DNA from: Ureibacillus thermophilus
Lineage (GTDB): Bacteria > Bacillota > Bacilli > Bacillales_A > Planococcaceae
Length of the DNA: 64,000 nucleotides
Assembly (NCBI RefSeq): GCF_042657185.1
Contig: NZ_JBHSNN010000010.1
Strand: one strand, 5' to 3'
The notes below the pieces were generated by a model that saw only the letters and a program-made list of their open reading frames with translations, made no database searches and was not told the origin of the DNA. Shown one piece after another: positions 1 through 8,797 of the stretch. How positions within the stretch are numbered: position 1 is the first letter of the stretch; each line of letters begins with the position of its first letter. Position numbers and translations under genes: made by a program.

Positions 1-696
1 AAGGTGCCTAGCGGTGAGCGGATTGTCCGCCTCCAGCATTTCCTCATTATCATTATTCCAAGCGCTCTAATTATGTTGCAGCCTGATTTTGGTTCTGTGT
101 TTATATTAGTTATCTCCTCATTTATTTTGTTATTTATTGCAAGATATCCAATCAAACTTTATGTGGCTATTATTGTTATTGGCGTGATTGGATTAGTCGG
201 ACTTATTGCAGCTGCACCTTATCGGTTAAAGCGGATTGAAGCCTTCATCGATCCTTGGCAAGATCCGTTAGGCAGCGGTTTCCAGGCGGTGCAGTCGCTC
301 TTAGCCATTGGTCCTGCCGGATTGCTCGGACATGGCTTTCAGCAAAGCAGACAAAAGTTTTTATATTTACCGGAGCCGCAAAACGATTTTATCTTTTCCA
401 TTATTTTGGAGGAAATCGGATTTGTAGGCGGTTGTTTTCTCATCGCCCTGTTTTGTCTATTCATCTATTCAGGAATGGGTTTAGCTTTGCAGGCAACGAG
501 AAGTTCGGATTTTTTCGCTATCAGCTCCCTTGTTGCTATGATCGGCTTCCAAGCAGCATTAAATATTGGCGTTGTGATTGGGCTGATTCCTGTAACAGGT
601 GTGACGTTGCCGTTTATTAGTTATGGCGGCACATCGCTCATGATTATATGGTTTGTTGTTGGCGTCATTGTAGCTATTTCAAATCGAACCACATAA
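1..696 (+). CDS. spoVE: SEDS-family peptidoglycan polymerase (SpoVE/FtsW), C-terminal part, cut by window start
   Basis: This membrane protein polymerises lipid II into glycan strands at the septum or the spore cortex, working with a class B penicillin-binding protein. The visible 231 codons are open from the first base, so the N-terminus (roughly 130-140 residues by family length) lies outside the window. Family hallmarks are the loop DPWQDPLGSGFQ, then QSLLAIGPAG, the YLPEPQNDFIFSIILEE block (the family more often has TDF), and the C-terminal PFISYGGTS motif between hydrophobic helices. Its place directly before divIB points to SpoVE of the dcw cluster rather than the separate FtsW paralogue, but sequence alone does not settle this. 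The murG and murB genes that follow spoVE in B. subtilis are absent here. Confidence 0.88.
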   Translation, partial: KVPSGERIVRLQHFLIIIIPSALIMLQPDFGSVFILVISSFILLFIARYPIKLYVAIIVIGVIGLVGLIAAAPYRLKRIEAFIDPWQDPLGSGFQAVQSLLAIGPAGLLGHGFQQSRQKFLYLPEPQNDFIFSIILEEIGFVGGCFLIALFCLFIYSGMGLALQATRSSDFFAISSLVAMIGFQAALNIGVVIGLIPVTGVTLPFISYGGTSLMIIWFVVGVIVAISNRTT

Positions 697-715
697 TTGG
701 AAAGGAGGAGTAAAA

Positions 716-1546
716 ATGGATAAAGTCATTGATATTGAAGAACGCATTCCCACCTTAAAGAAGAAAAGAAGAAGAAGAACAAACACAAAGTTTGTCGTGA
801 TGATATCCCTATTTTTAGTCTTGTTATTTTTACTCCTTTATTTCCAATCATCTTACAGCGATATTCAAAAAATTACCGTGCATGGAGCGAAGTTGGTAAA
901 AGAAGATTATTATATCGAAAAGTCCGGACTTCAAATAGGCGATTCAATGTGGGGATTCAAAGTTCTCGACATTGAAAAAAAATTGCAAGAGGATTGGGTT
1001 AAAGATGTGACCGTAAAAAGAAAGTGGCTTACAACTGTAGAAATACAAGTGAAAGAATACCGAAAAGTTGCCTATATATTTGAAGATCATCATTTCTACC
1101 CAATATTGGAAAATGGGGTTGTCTATAAATCATCGGAGAAAATTGACCCTACCATTGATGCACCTATTTTTTTAAACTTTGATGATGAAGAGTTGAGAAA
1201 AAAGGTTTTGAAAGAATTGGCGGAACTGGATGATGAGGTGTTGGCGCTCATTTCTCAAATCAATTTAAATGCAACAGAATCGGATCCGTATTCGATTACA
1301 TTATTTATGAATGACGGGTTTGAAGTTAGAGCGGAAATCAACACCCTTGCAGAAAAAATGAAATATTACCCAGCGATTGTTGCGCAAATTGAAAATGCGG
1401 AGGAAAACGGAAAAGGTATCATTGATATTGAAGTTGGTTCTTATTTCAAACCTTATTCTGAAGTATATAAGACCATAGATATCAATGCAGAATCCGACCA
1501 TGAACCGGACGAACAGGATGTGGAAGATGATGAATCAACTCCATAA
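716..1546 (+). CDS. divIB: Cell division protein DivIB (FtsQ)
   Basis: DivIB is a bitopic divisome protein that stabilises FtsL/DivIC and regulates septal peptidoglycan synthesis. The 276-residue protein has a basic cytoplasmic N-terminus (KKKRRRRTNTK), one transmembrane helix at about residues 28-45, a POTRA domain (SDIQKITVHGAKLVKEDY onwards), a beta domain, and an acidic C-terminal tail (DHEPDEQDVEDDE). A strong AAAGGAGG ribosome site precedes the ATG by a few bases. It starts 19 bp after the SpoVE/FtsW stop and its end overlaps the next gene, so it is co-transcribed with its neighbours. Confidence 0.93.
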   Translation: MDKVIDIEERIPTLKKKRRRRTNTKFVVMISLFLVLLFLLLYFQSSYSDIQKITVHGAKLVKEDYYIEKSGLQIGDSMWGFKVLDIEKKLQEDWVKDVTVKRKWLTTVEIQVKEYRKVAYIFEDHHFYPILENGVVYKSSEKIDPTIDAPIFLNFDDEELRKKVLKELAELDDEVLALISQINLNATESDPYSITLFMNDGFEVRAEINTLAEKMKYYPAIVAQIENAEENGKGIIDIEVGSYFKPYSEVYKTIDINAESDHEPDEQDVEDDESTP

Positions 1547-2225
1547 TCGAAAACAAAATAAATTTTCAAAAAGACGTTTTATTTTCCTGTTAGTTTGCAT
1601 CGTGACCGGTTTCATCATCGGTTATGCCTATAACTTGGCAAAGGATCATAAAAAGCTGGATTCAAGCGCTTTGGATCAAGAGGATAATTACCGGACGGAA
1701 CTTATTGAGCAGCAAGAGAAAACCAAAGAATTGATGGACGAGCTGAATGAATTGAAAGAACAAATTAGCAAATATGAAAAATCTTTTACAGAAAATGAAA
1801 ATGATTACAAAGAACTGGCAGAAGAAGCTGAAAAATTAAGATTAATGCTCGGTGAATTGCCCGCCCATGGAGAGGGGATTAAAGTCACTTTAAAAGATGG
1901 AGCTTATAATCCGAAATCCACCAATCCGAATGATTATATTGTTCATGAAAGCCATATCTTTCTTGTCATCAATGAGTTAAAGATTTCAGGTGCAGAAGCC
2001 ATTTCAATTAATGGCCATCGCTTAAAACCAAATTCTTATATCCATTGCAACGGCCCTGTCATTACAATAGATGGAAAACAATATCCTGCTCCATTTGAAA
2101 TTGAAGCAATTGGAAACTCTCAAACTTTAATTTCTTCATTAAAAATTCCAGGAGGAGTTTTTGATCAATTATTAAATGATTCAATCGTAATAGCGATTCA
2201 AGCGATGGACGATATCAAAATGTAA
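1527..2225 (+). CDS. ylxW: DUF881 family membrane-anchored coiled-coil protein (YlxW-like)
   Basis: This is the first of two adjacent DUF881 proteins, a family of unknown biochemical role found between divIB and ftsA in Bacillales. It has a basic N-terminus, one transmembrane segment (about residues 16-33, IFLLVCIVTGFIIGYAY), a long coiled coil (about 50-110), then the DUF881 fold with GIKVTLKDGAYNP and ISINGHRL. An upstream in-frame ATG exists at 1485, deep inside divIB. I prefer 1527 because AGGA lies at a normal distance and the family N-terminus is short. The gene still overlaps the 3' end of divIB by 20 bp, implying translational coupling. Function is not established. Confidence 0.8.
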   Translation: MMNQLHNRKQNKFSKRRFIFLLVCIVTGFIIGYAYNLAKDHKKLDSSALDQEDNYRTELIEQQEKTKELMDELNELKEQISKYEKSFTENENDYKELAEEAEKLRLMLGELPAHGEGIKVTLKDGAYNPKSTNPNDYIVHESHIFLVINELKISGAEAISINGHRLKPNSYIHCNGPVITIDGKQYPAPFEIEAIGNSQTLISSLKIPGGVFDQLLNDSIVIAIQAMDDIKM

Positions 2226-2239
2226 AAGGGGGCAGGTAG

Positions 2240-2956
2240 GTGGAGAAAAATGTAGTCATACGAATTACCATCATTTCATTTATTGTAGGGTTCATGATTG
2301 CCATTCAATATAACACTGTAAAAAAACCTGAATTGAGAGATACAAGAGACATTTGGGAAATTCGCCAAGAATTAAGCGAAGAAAAAAAAAGGCATTCAGA
2401 ACTGTTAGATGAAATTGCTTCCTTGAAAAAAATTAAATCGGAATATGAAAATAATAACAATGAAGAACTGGGAGAAGTTTTACAGTCAACGGTTGAAGAT
2501 TTAAGAAAGCGAGCAGGGCTCACTAAAGTAACAGGTCCAGGAGTACATTTAAATATTCAACCTGCAGAGGAATTAATCCTCAGCGGCTATAAAGTGGAGC
2601 CAATTTCCCCAGACCTTTTAATACGACTTGTTAATGAAATTTACCGTTATAATGGCTTATACATTGAAATTGATGGACAAAGGGTTGTTCATACAACAGC
2701 TATAAGGGATATTAATGGAAAGACGACAGTCAATAGTGTGCCAATCAGCAATTCGAATGTAGATATCTATATCATTACAGAAACCTTTGAAAAAGCTGAG
2801 AAACTTCACAGCTATTTATATGCATCCACTTTTCAAGATGACTTTTATATTGATAATCTAAAACTAACTATTTCTCCAGCAAAAGAAGAGATTACAATCG
2901 ACGCTTATGATGGAGAATTGACGAATACCTATTTGTTGAAAAGTGAAGGGGATTAA
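2240..2956 (+). CDS. ylxX: DUF881 family membrane-anchored coiled-coil protein (YlxX-like)
   Basis: This is the second DUF881 protein in tandem, 238 residues with a GTG start behind an AAAAGGGGGCAGG ribosome site. It has an N-terminal membrane helix (VVIRITIISFIVGFMIAIQY), a charged coiled coil (about residues 38-75), then the DUF881 domain (GPGVHLNIQPAEE, YIEIDGQRV). The tandem arrangement is the one seen in B. subtilis. The shared architecture with the preceding gene suggests an old duplication. No enzymatic motif is visible. A role in envelope or division is inferred from location only. Confidence 0.8.
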   Translation: MEKNVVIRITIISFIVGFMIAIQYNTVKKPELRDTRDIWEIRQELSEEKKRHSELLDEIASLKKIKSEYENNNNEELGEVLQSTVEDLRKRAGLTKVTGPGVHLNIQPAEELILSGYKVEPISPDLLIRLVNEIYRYNGLYIEIDGQRVVHTTAIRDINGKTTVNSVPISNSNVDIYIITETFEKAEKLHSYLYASTFQDDFYIDNLKLTISPAKEEITIDAYDGELTNTYLLKSEGD

Positions 2957-2959
2957 AAA

Positions 2960-3328
2960 ATGTGGCTACCATTTCTAGGATTAATTTTAGGATTAACTTT
3001 AGGGCTCTTGACGGATATCCAAATTCCATCCGTATATGAAAATTACTTATCAATTGCTGTTTTGGCTGCCCTTGATACTATTGTGGGAGGAATGCGAGCC
3101 CATTTGCAGCAAGTTTATGATGATAAAGTATTTATAACTGGTTTTTTCTTTAATATTGCCCTTGCCATTGGACTTGCTTTTTTAGGTGTCCATTTAGGAG
3201 TCGACTTGTATTTAGCCGCCATTTTTGCTTTCGGTGTGAGACTTTTTCAAAATATTGCTATCATTCGACGAATTTTGATACAAAAGTGGGAAGACAGACA
3301 TATAAAAAAAGATGAAAAAACTGTATAA
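2960..3328 (+). CDS. sbp: Small basic membrane protein Sbp (DUF1290)
   Basis: This 122-residue integral membrane protein is predicted to have several hydrophobic segments (residues 2-18, 26-45, 58-82, 83-100) and a charged, lysine-rich C-terminal tail (RRILIQKWEDRHIKKDEK). It begins 3 bp after the YlxX stop. The DUF1290 family, called small basic protein, sits next to ftsA in many Firmicutes, and the length (about 120) fits. The LDTIVGGMRAHLQQVYDDKVF segment is a recognisable family stretch. Its function is unknown; a link to division is inferred from synteny. Confidence 0.85.
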   Translation: MWLPFLGLILGLTLGLLTDIQIPSVYENYLSIAVLAALDTIVGGMRAHLQQVYDDKVFITGFFFNIALAIGLAFLGVHLGVDLYLAAIFAFGVRLFQNIAIIRRILIQKWEDRHIKKDEKTV

Positions 3329-3433
3329 TAGCAGTACAATTTATTATGTATAATGTTATAGAAGAATTTACTGACACATATATAATATTCTAAAATAGAA
3401 TGAGTGAGTAGCATTCGAAGGAGGTGCGGTGGA

Positions 3434-4726
3434 ATGAATCATCAAAACATATATATATCACTTGACATAGGTTCCTCTTCAATAAAAGTACTAATTGGCG
3501 ATGTTACAGATGGCCAGTTGCATGTCATAGGAGTAGGAAACACAAAAACTAATGGAGTAAAAAAAGGCACAATTGTTGATATAGATGCAACCGTTCAATC
3601 CATTAAAAAAGCAGTAGAACAAGCAGAGCGAATGACAGGAATTCAAATTAGAGAAGTTGTTTTAGGCATTCCAGCAAATCAAACAGTATTGCAGCCGGTA
3701 AAAGGTGTTGTGGCTGTAAACAGCGAAAATCGTGAAATTACAGATGATGATTTAGATCGAGTGTTTGAATCTGCTCAAGTGATGTCGATACCACCGGAGA
3801 GGGAACTGGTCAACATTATACCAAAACAATTTATTGTTGATAATTTGGATGAAATTAAAGACCCTCGAGGTATGATTGGTATACGACTGGAAATGGATGC
3901 CACGATGATAACCACATCCCGCACTTTATTGCATAATGTTTTAAGATGTGTTGAACGGGCGGGGCTTAATATAAAAGAAATCTATTTGCAGCCTCTTGCA
4001 GCAGGATATTTTGCATTAACGGAAGACGAAAAAAATCAAGGCACGGCATTTATTGATATTGGCGGTGGTTCAACCACGATTGCAGTTTTTGAAGATGGCT
4101 TGTTGACTCATACCGGCGTTGTACCAGTCGGAGGAGAACATATTACAAAAGATTTGTCCATCATATTAAAAACCCCTACTGAACAAGCCGAAAAAATTAA
4201 AAGAGAGTATGGACATGCCTTTTATGAAGATGCTTCGGATGATGAAGTGTTTGAAGTCCCAGTAGTAGGGACAGATGCAACGGAAGAATACAGCCAAAAA
4301 TTTATATCCGAAATTATTTGTTCTCGTTTAGAAGAAATGTTCGACCTGGTGTTGGATGAATTAGCCCGCTTAGGTGTTCGGGATTTACCGGGAGGAATTG
4401 TCATTTCAGGTGGTGTAGCTTCATTAGAAGGAATTGCACAACTTGCTCGCCAAGTCATGCAAACCCGCGTCAGAATTTATATACCGGATTATATCGGAGT
4501 CAGAGATCCGTCTTATACGACTGCTGTTGGTTTAATTCGATATGCGCATATGGAAGATGAGTTTTTTGGAAGAAGCCCAGCTTCTAAAGCACCTGTTTAT
4601 CAAGCGGTAGGTTCAGTTACTACTCCTCCTAAAAAGCAATCTCATGCATCTGAAAGAACTGATAATGAATATAAAACAAGTGTTTTTGATAAAGCAAAAA
4701 GGTTATTTGATAAATTTTTTGAATAG
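3434..4726 (+). CDS. ftsA: Cell division protein FtsA
   Basis: FtsA is the actin-like ATPase that tethers FtsZ filaments to the membrane and recruits later divisome proteins. The 430-residue protein has the N-terminal ATPase motif ISLDIGSSSIKVLIG, the second phosphate motif FIDIGGGSTTIAVF, the adenosine motif GGIVISGGVA, and the C-terminal amphipathic membrane-targeting helix FDKAKRLFDKFFE. I chose the ATG at 3434 because AAGGAGGTG precedes it by 8 bases. A longer GTG reading from 3404 would add ten residues that run through the ribosome site. The 105-bp gap upstream is AT-rich and probably holds a promoter, since ftsAZ usually has its own, but I cannot assign the boxes with confidence. Confidence 0.96.
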   Translation: MNHQNIYISLDIGSSSIKVLIGDVTDGQLHVIGVGNTKTNGVKKGTIVDIDATVQSIKKAVEQAERMTGIQIREVVLGIPANQTVLQPVKGVVAVNSENREITDDDLDRVFESAQVMSIPPERELVNIIPKQFIVDNLDEIKDPRGMIGIRLEMDATMITTSRTLLHNVLRCVERAGLNIKEIYLQPLAAGYFALTEDEKNQGTAFIDIGGGSTTIAVFEDGLLTHTGVVPVGGEHITKDLSIILKTPTEQAEKIKREYGHAFYEDASDDEVFEVPVVGTDATEEYSQKFISEIICSRLEEMFDLVLDELARLGVRDLPGGIVISGGVASLEGIAQLARQVMQTRVRIYIPDYIGVRDPSYTTAVGLIRYAHMEDEFFGRSPASKAPVYQAVGSVTTPPKKQSHASERTDNEYKTSVFDKAKRLFDKFFE

Positions 4727-4774
4727 TGGAAAAGAAAATCTAAAATTTAGACTAGTGTGGCAGGAGGAGAAAGA

Positions 4775-5929
4775 ATGTTAGAATTTGATACGAATATTGA
4801 CCAACTAGCCAAAATAAAAGTAATTGGTGTTGGCGGTGGTGGAAATAATGCGGTTAATCGAATGATTGAACACGGTGTTCAAGGTGTTGAATTTATTGCT
4901 GTCAATACAGATGCGCAAGCTTTAAATCTATCAAAAGCTGAAATAAAGTTGCAGATTGGTAGTAAACTGACACGTGGATTAGGTGCAGGGGCAAATCCAG
5001 AAATCGGAAAGAAGGCTGCAGAAGAAAGCAGAGAACAAATTGAAGAAGTTGTACGCGGAGCCGATATGGTGTTTGTCACTGCAGGAATGGGTGGAGGAAC
5101 TGGAACTGGTGCCGCACCAATTATTTCACAAATTGCTAAAGATTTAGGAGCTTTAACTGTTGGGGTAGTTACACGTCCGTTTTCCTTTGAAGGAAAAAAG
5201 AGACAGACACAGGCAATCAATGGAATTGCAGCGATGAAAGAAGCAGTGGACACGTTAATTGTTATTCCGAATGATAAACTGCTGCAAATCGTTGATAAAA
5301 GCACTCCGATGCTTGAAGCTTTCCGAGAAGCGGATAACGTACTTCGCCAAGGTGTGCAAGGAATTTCTGACTTAATCGCGACGCCAGGTCTCATCAACTT
5401 AGACTTTGCAGATGTTAAAACAATTATGTCCAATAAAGGTTCAGCATTGATGGGTATCGGTATTGCTTCCGGCGAAAACCGGGCAACGGAGGCAGCGAAA
5501 AAAGCGATTTCCAGCCCGCTTCTTGAAACTTCTATTGATGGAGCAAAAGGCGTCATCATGAACATCACAGGCGGAACAAATTTAAGCTTGTTTGAAGTTC
5601 AAGAGGCTGCGGATATTGTTGCATCTGCTTCTGATGAAGAAGTTAATATGATTTTTGGTTCCGTTATTAATGAAAACTTAAATGACGAAATCATTGTAAC
5701 GGTCATTGCAACTGGCTTTGATGATGCTGCACCTCAAACAATTCAAAGTGCAAGACCATCAATAAATGTGCGAAATTCACAAATGAACTCCATACCACAA
5801 CAGCAACCTCCAGTGCGTGAACGAAATGTGGAACCGCAGCAGCAACAGGATTATTATCGAAACCAACAACAAGAAGATCTTTTAGATATTCCGACATTTT
5901 TAAGAAATCGTCGAAATCGAAATCAATAA
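4775..5929 (+). CDS. ftsZ: Cell division GTPase FtsZ
   Basis: FtsZ is the tubulin homologue that forms the cytokinetic ring. The 384-residue protein shows the nucleotide-binding IGVGGGGNNAVNRM, the tubulin signature GGGTGTG (around residues 104-112), the synergy region NLDFADVKTIM, a Gln/Asn-rich linker, and the conserved C-terminal peptide LDIPTFLRNRRNR that binds FtsA, SepF and other partners. The ATG at 4775 follows GGAGGAG. The GTG at 4757 would add only six residues encoded by the ribosome site. A strong terminator follows at 6021. Confidence 0.97.
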   Translation: MLEFDTNIDQLAKIKVIGVGGGGNNAVNRMIEHGVQGVEFIAVNTDAQALNLSKAEIKLQIGSKLTRGLGAGANPEIGKKAAEESREQIEEVVRGADMVFVTAGMGGGTGTGAAPIISQIAKDLGALTVGVVTRPFSFEGKKRQTQAINGIAAMKEAVDTLIVIPNDKLLQIVDKSTPMLEAFREADNVLRQGVQGISDLIATPGLINLDFADVKTIMSNKGSALMGIGIASGENRATEAAKKAISSPLLETSIDGAKGVIMNITGGTNLSLFEVQEAADIVASASDEEVNMIFGSVINENLNDEIIVTVIATGFDDAAPQTIQSARPSINVRNSQMNSIPQQQPPVRERNVEPQQQQDYYRNQQQEDLLDIPTFLRNRRNRNQ

Positions 5930-6020
5930 CATTCATCATTCAATGGAAATAGTGTTACAAAATAACAAAAAAATCGACAATTCTCAAATTTGACTTTACA
6001 ATATTATGTAAAAATGACAT

Positions 6021-6070
6021 AAAGAAACTATCTGGAATAAGAATTTATTTCTAGATAGTTTCTTTTTTTT
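6021..6070 (+). terminator. Rho-independent terminator after ftsZ
   Basis: A perfect 13-bp inverted repeat (AAAGAAACTATCT at 6021-6033 against 6053-6065) is followed by an eight-base T run. It separates the division operon from the sporulation genes. Confidence 0.85.
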
Positions 6071-6098
6071 ATGCATAATTTCCCGCTCTATGCAATAT

Positions 6099-6166
6099 TT
6101 TGTCAATAAAAACTCCGGTTTTGCTACGATGTTTTGACATTTTCTACATAGGGATAGTGTTAATCT
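6099..6166 (+). promoter_or_regulatory. Candidate Spo0A-dependent spoIIG-type promoter
   Basis: A consensus -35 TTGACA (6134-6139) is followed 21 bases later by TAATCT (6161-6166). The spacer is longer than normal, like the B. subtilis spoIIG promoter, which needs Spo0A-P. A Spo0A-box-like TTTGTCAAT lies upstream at 6099-6107, and the -35 itself overlaps a reverse TGTCAAAA. The boxes match the TTTGTCRAA consensus imperfectly, so this is inference from sequence plus gene context. Confidence 0.45.
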
Positions 6167-6186
6167 ATCAATAGGAGGACGCTAAA

Positions 6187-7014
6187 ATGATTGGAGAATT
6201 ACTCGTACTATACAATACGTTATTTAATTACTTACTATTAAAATTCACAAAGGAAATAACGGGATTGTATGTCAAGAAACGAAGGCTTTTGTTCAGTGCA
6301 TTCGTCAGCGGACTCGTGTCATCTATTTTTTATCAAACTTTTATAGGAGCTGTACTCAGTTTCCTGCTACTAATAGGACTCGCTTTCTCCTTTCGATTTC
6401 AAACTTTGTTAAAACAAGGAACAGTGTTGCTTGTAGCTACCTTTTTTCTGGGGGGGCTACTCACCAGTTTACTTCCTTTTTTGCTTAGGCAATCCGATCT
6501 CATTTTTTTTATCTTTTGTTTAAGTCTTGCTGTTCTTAGTTTAACTTTTATTCATTCGAAGTGGAGAAATCTGACAAAGGAAAGGTTGCAACAATCTTTT
6601 GTAGTGGATTGCGAATTAGAGCTTTTTCAAAACACATATTCGTTGAAAGGATTCATTGATACGGGAAATGAATGTGTGGAGCCGATCAGCGGAAAACCTG
6701 TTCATTTCTTATCGTATCAAGCGGTAGAAGAAAAACTGCCGAAAGAATTAAAAGTTGGATTGCTTACGTGGAACGACCAGAATCCTTATCAACTAACAAT
6801 GTTTCCTGACTTTATGTACCCCAAGATCAGAGTATTGAGATTGTCAACGGTTCAAAAAGAAACGTCTACCGCTTTAGCATTCCGATTTGAACGTCTGATT
6901 CTTTACGGAAACATAAAGAAGGAAATATTGGATGAATATGTTGTTTTTACAAGACACGATGCCCGTTTTCCGCAGAATGCACAAATGATTCTCCACGTTT
7001 TAGCGTTGAACTAA
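6187..7014 (+). CDS. spoIIGA: Sporulation sigma-E processing peptidase SpoIIGA
   Basis: SpoIIGA is the mother-cell septal aspartic protease that cleaves pro-SigE after activation by the forespore signal SpoIIR. The 275-residue protein has five hydrophobic N-terminal segments (about residues 1-125) and a cytoplasmic protease domain with the active-site triplet in GFIDTGNEC (about residues 157-165; B. subtilis has DSGN). It is somewhat shorter than the B. subtilis protein (about 309). An AGGAGG site precedes the ATG. It forms a two-gene unit with sigE, its substrate. Confidence 0.93.
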   Translation: MIGELLVLYNTLFNYLLLKFTKEITGLYVKKRRLLFSAFVSGLVSSIFYQTFIGAVLSFLLLIGLAFSFRFQTLLKQGTVLLVATFFLGGLLTSLLPFLLRQSDLIFFIFCLSLAVLSLTFIHSKWRNLTKERLQQSFVVDCELELFQNTYSLKGFIDTGNECVEPISGKPVHFLSYQAVEEKLPKELKVGLLTWNDQNPYQLTMFPDFMYPKIRVLRLSTVQKETSTALAFRFERLILYGNIKKEILDEYVVFTRHDARFPQNAQMILHVLALN

Positions 7015-7034
7015 ATCATAAAGGGGGAGAATGG

Positions 7035-7742
7035 TTGTTTGGAAAATTAAAAGAACTGCTCTCAAGAATATTTAGTAAGTTTCGCACTAAAAAAACATAC
7101 TATATAGGAGGTCATGATTCATTGCCAGTGCCATTAACTAGAGAAGAGGAAATGTCAGTAATTGAAGCATTTATGAATGGAGATATGAAAGCACGGGATA
7201 CCCTCATTGAAAGAAATTTGCGACTTGTAGTTTACATTGCACGACGATTTGATAATACAGGTACGCCAATTGAAGATTTAATCAGCATCGGTTCGATTGG
7301 ATTAATTAAAGCGATTGAAACCTACAATAAAGAAAAGAATATAAAACTTGCCACATACGCTTCTCGATGCATTGAGAATGAGATTTTAATGCATTTGCGA
7401 AAGACAAGTCGTATGAAGGGCGAAGTTTCGTTGGATGAACCATTGAATTCTGATCCTGATGGTAATGAACTCCTTTTATCAGATATTTTAGGCACAGATG
7501 AAGAAATTATTATGAATGATGTAGAAAAGAAAATTGAACGTGCGTCGATGTTTGAAGCTATTAACGAATTAAGCGAGAGAGAAAGATATATTATGGAATG
7601 CCGTTTCGGATTAAACGGCAAAAAAGAAATGACTCAAAAAGAGGTAGCGGATCATTTAGGCATTTCCCAATCCTATATTTCCAGACTAGAAAAGAAAATT
7701 ATTTCTGAGTTAAGAGAGTCCTTGAACCAACCAATCTCATAA
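7035..7742 (+). CDS. sigE: RNA polymerase sigma-E precursor (early mother-cell sigma factor)
   Basis: SigE is made as an inactive pro-protein and directs early mother-cell transcription after SpoIIGA cleavage. The only sensible start is TTG at 7035 behind AAGGGGGAG; the ATG at 7031 is out of frame and soon stops. The 235-residue protein has a 20-odd-residue basic amphipathic pro-sequence (MFGKLKELLSRIFSKFRTKK) ending at the conserved YYIGG processing region. Region 2 follows (RNLRLVVYIARRF, ATYASRCIENEILMHLRK), then region 4.2 with the helix-turn-helix VADHLGISQSYISRLEKK. Confidence 0.94.
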   Translation: MFGKLKELLSRIFSKFRTKKTYYIGGHDSLPVPLTREEEMSVIEAFMNGDMKARDTLIERNLRLVVYIARRFDNTGTPIEDLISIGSIGLIKAIETYNKEKNIKLATYASRCIENEILMHLRKTSRMKGEVSLDEPLNSDPDGNELLLSDILGTDEEIIMNDVEKKIERASMFEAINELSERERYIMECRFGLNGKKEMTQKEVADHLGISQSYISRLEKKIISELRESLNQPIS

Positions 7743-7773
7743 AGAATTGGTTGAAATTGGATGAATTGCGCAC

Positions 7774-7802
7774 GCATATTCTTTTCCATTTCGGACAAAC
7801 TT
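7774..7802 (+). promoter_or_regulatory. Candidate sigma-F/sigma-G type promoter for sigG
   Basis: GCATA at 7774-7778 and GGACAAACT from 7793 match the forespore -35 (GYATA) and -10 (GGNNANANT) patterns, with a 14-base spacer against about 15 in the consensus. It lies in the sigE-sigG gap, 42 bases before the sigG start, as expected for forespore-specific sigG expression. Confidence 0.5.
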
Positions 7803-7843
7803 AAAAAACAGTCCAAGAGATAAAAAGTCTGGAGGAAAAGAAG

Positions 7844-8626
7844 ATGGTGCGTACAAAAGTCGAGCTTTGTGGTGTTGATACTGCTTCCTTGCCGGTATTA
7901 AGCCATGAAGAAATGAGAGAGTTGTTTGTTCGTCTTAAAAATGGTGATACAACGGTAAGAGAACAATTGGTCATTTGCAATTTGCGATTAGTATTGAGCA
8001 TCGTTGGCCGGTTCTCTTACCGTGGGGAACAAGCAGATGATCTGTTCCAGGTAGGATGTATTGGATTATTGAAAGCCATCGATCATTTCGATTTAAAGCA
8101 TAACGTAAGATTTTCCACATATGCTGTACCAATGATAATCGGAGAAATTCGCAGACACTTGCGGGACCATCATGCATTGAGAGTATCAAGATCATTGAGA
8201 GATATTGCATATAAGGCGATGCAGGCGAAAGAAAAGTTCATATCCGAAAATTTATATGAACCGACAATTGAACAAATTGCCGAAATGATTGACATGAAAA
8301 AAGAAGATGTGCTGTATGCTTTAGATGCAATTCAGGATCCCCTTTCTCTTCAGGAGCCGATTTATTCCGATGGCGGCGATGCAGTGTATATCATGGACCA
8401 ATTGCGAGATGAAGGTGTATCAGAAGATCAATGGGTTGCGTATGTGAGTGTAAAAGAAAGCATTCAAAGATTGGATGAACGTCAACAATTAATACTTGCA
8501 AAGCGTTTTTACTATGGAGAAACGCAAACGGAAATTGCCAAATCCCTTGGAATATCCCAAGCCCAAATTTCTAGGCTCGAGAAAAGTGCTATAGAAACAA
8601 TGCAAAAAGATTATAAATTTGGATGA
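7844..8626 (+). CDS. sigG: RNA polymerase sigma-G (late forespore sigma factor)
   Basis: SigG drives late forespore gene expression. The 260-residue protein equals the B. subtilis length and carries the N-terminal anti-sigma contact segment VELCGVDTASLPVL, region 2 (NLRLVLSIVGRF, DDLFQVGCIGLLKAIDHFD, FSTYAVPMIIGEIRRHLRD), region 3 (ISENLYEPTIEQIAEMI) and the region 4 helix-turn-helix IAKSLGISQAQISRLEK. A GGAGG site precedes the ATG. It follows sigE with a 101-bp gap holding a forespore-type promoter candidate and ends at a terminator. Confidence 0.96.
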   Translation: MVRTKVELCGVDTASLPVLSHEEMRELFVRLKNGDTTVREQLVICNLRLVLSIVGRFSYRGEQADDLFQVGCIGLLKAIDHFDLKHNVRFSTYAVPMIIGEIRRHLRDHHALRVSRSLRDIAYKAMQAKEKFISENLYEPTIEQIAEMIDMKKEDVLYALDAIQDPLSLQEPIYSDGGDAVYIMDQLRDEGVSEDQWVAYVSVKESIQRLDERQQLILAKRFYYGETQTEIAKSLGISQAQISRLEKSAIETMQKDYKFG

Positions 8627-8645
8627 TGCTGATTCATATAATCCG

Positions 8646-8670
8646 ACGCACTTTTTATAAGTGCGTTTTT
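8646..8670 (+). terminator. Rho-independent terminator after sigG
   Basis: ACGCACTT (8646-8653) pairs with AAGTGCGT (8659-8666), followed by a T-rich tract. Confidence 0.8.
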
Positions 8671-8797
8671 ATTTTTATCGGTCAAAGAGAAGGGGCAAAC
8701 ATAAAATAGAATTGAATGATTGTTACAGACATACGCCTTAAAAAAGAGGAGTTCATATGCATAATTTATACAAATGTTTGGTAGAAAGGAGATGCCA

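Noticed and set aside
4879..5568. Long 229-codon open frame on the - strand across ftsZ
   Set aside because: It is antisense to the well-conserved ftsZ coding sequence, has no ribosome site and reads as low-complexity Ser/Pro/Ile/Ala typical of reverse-frame translation.
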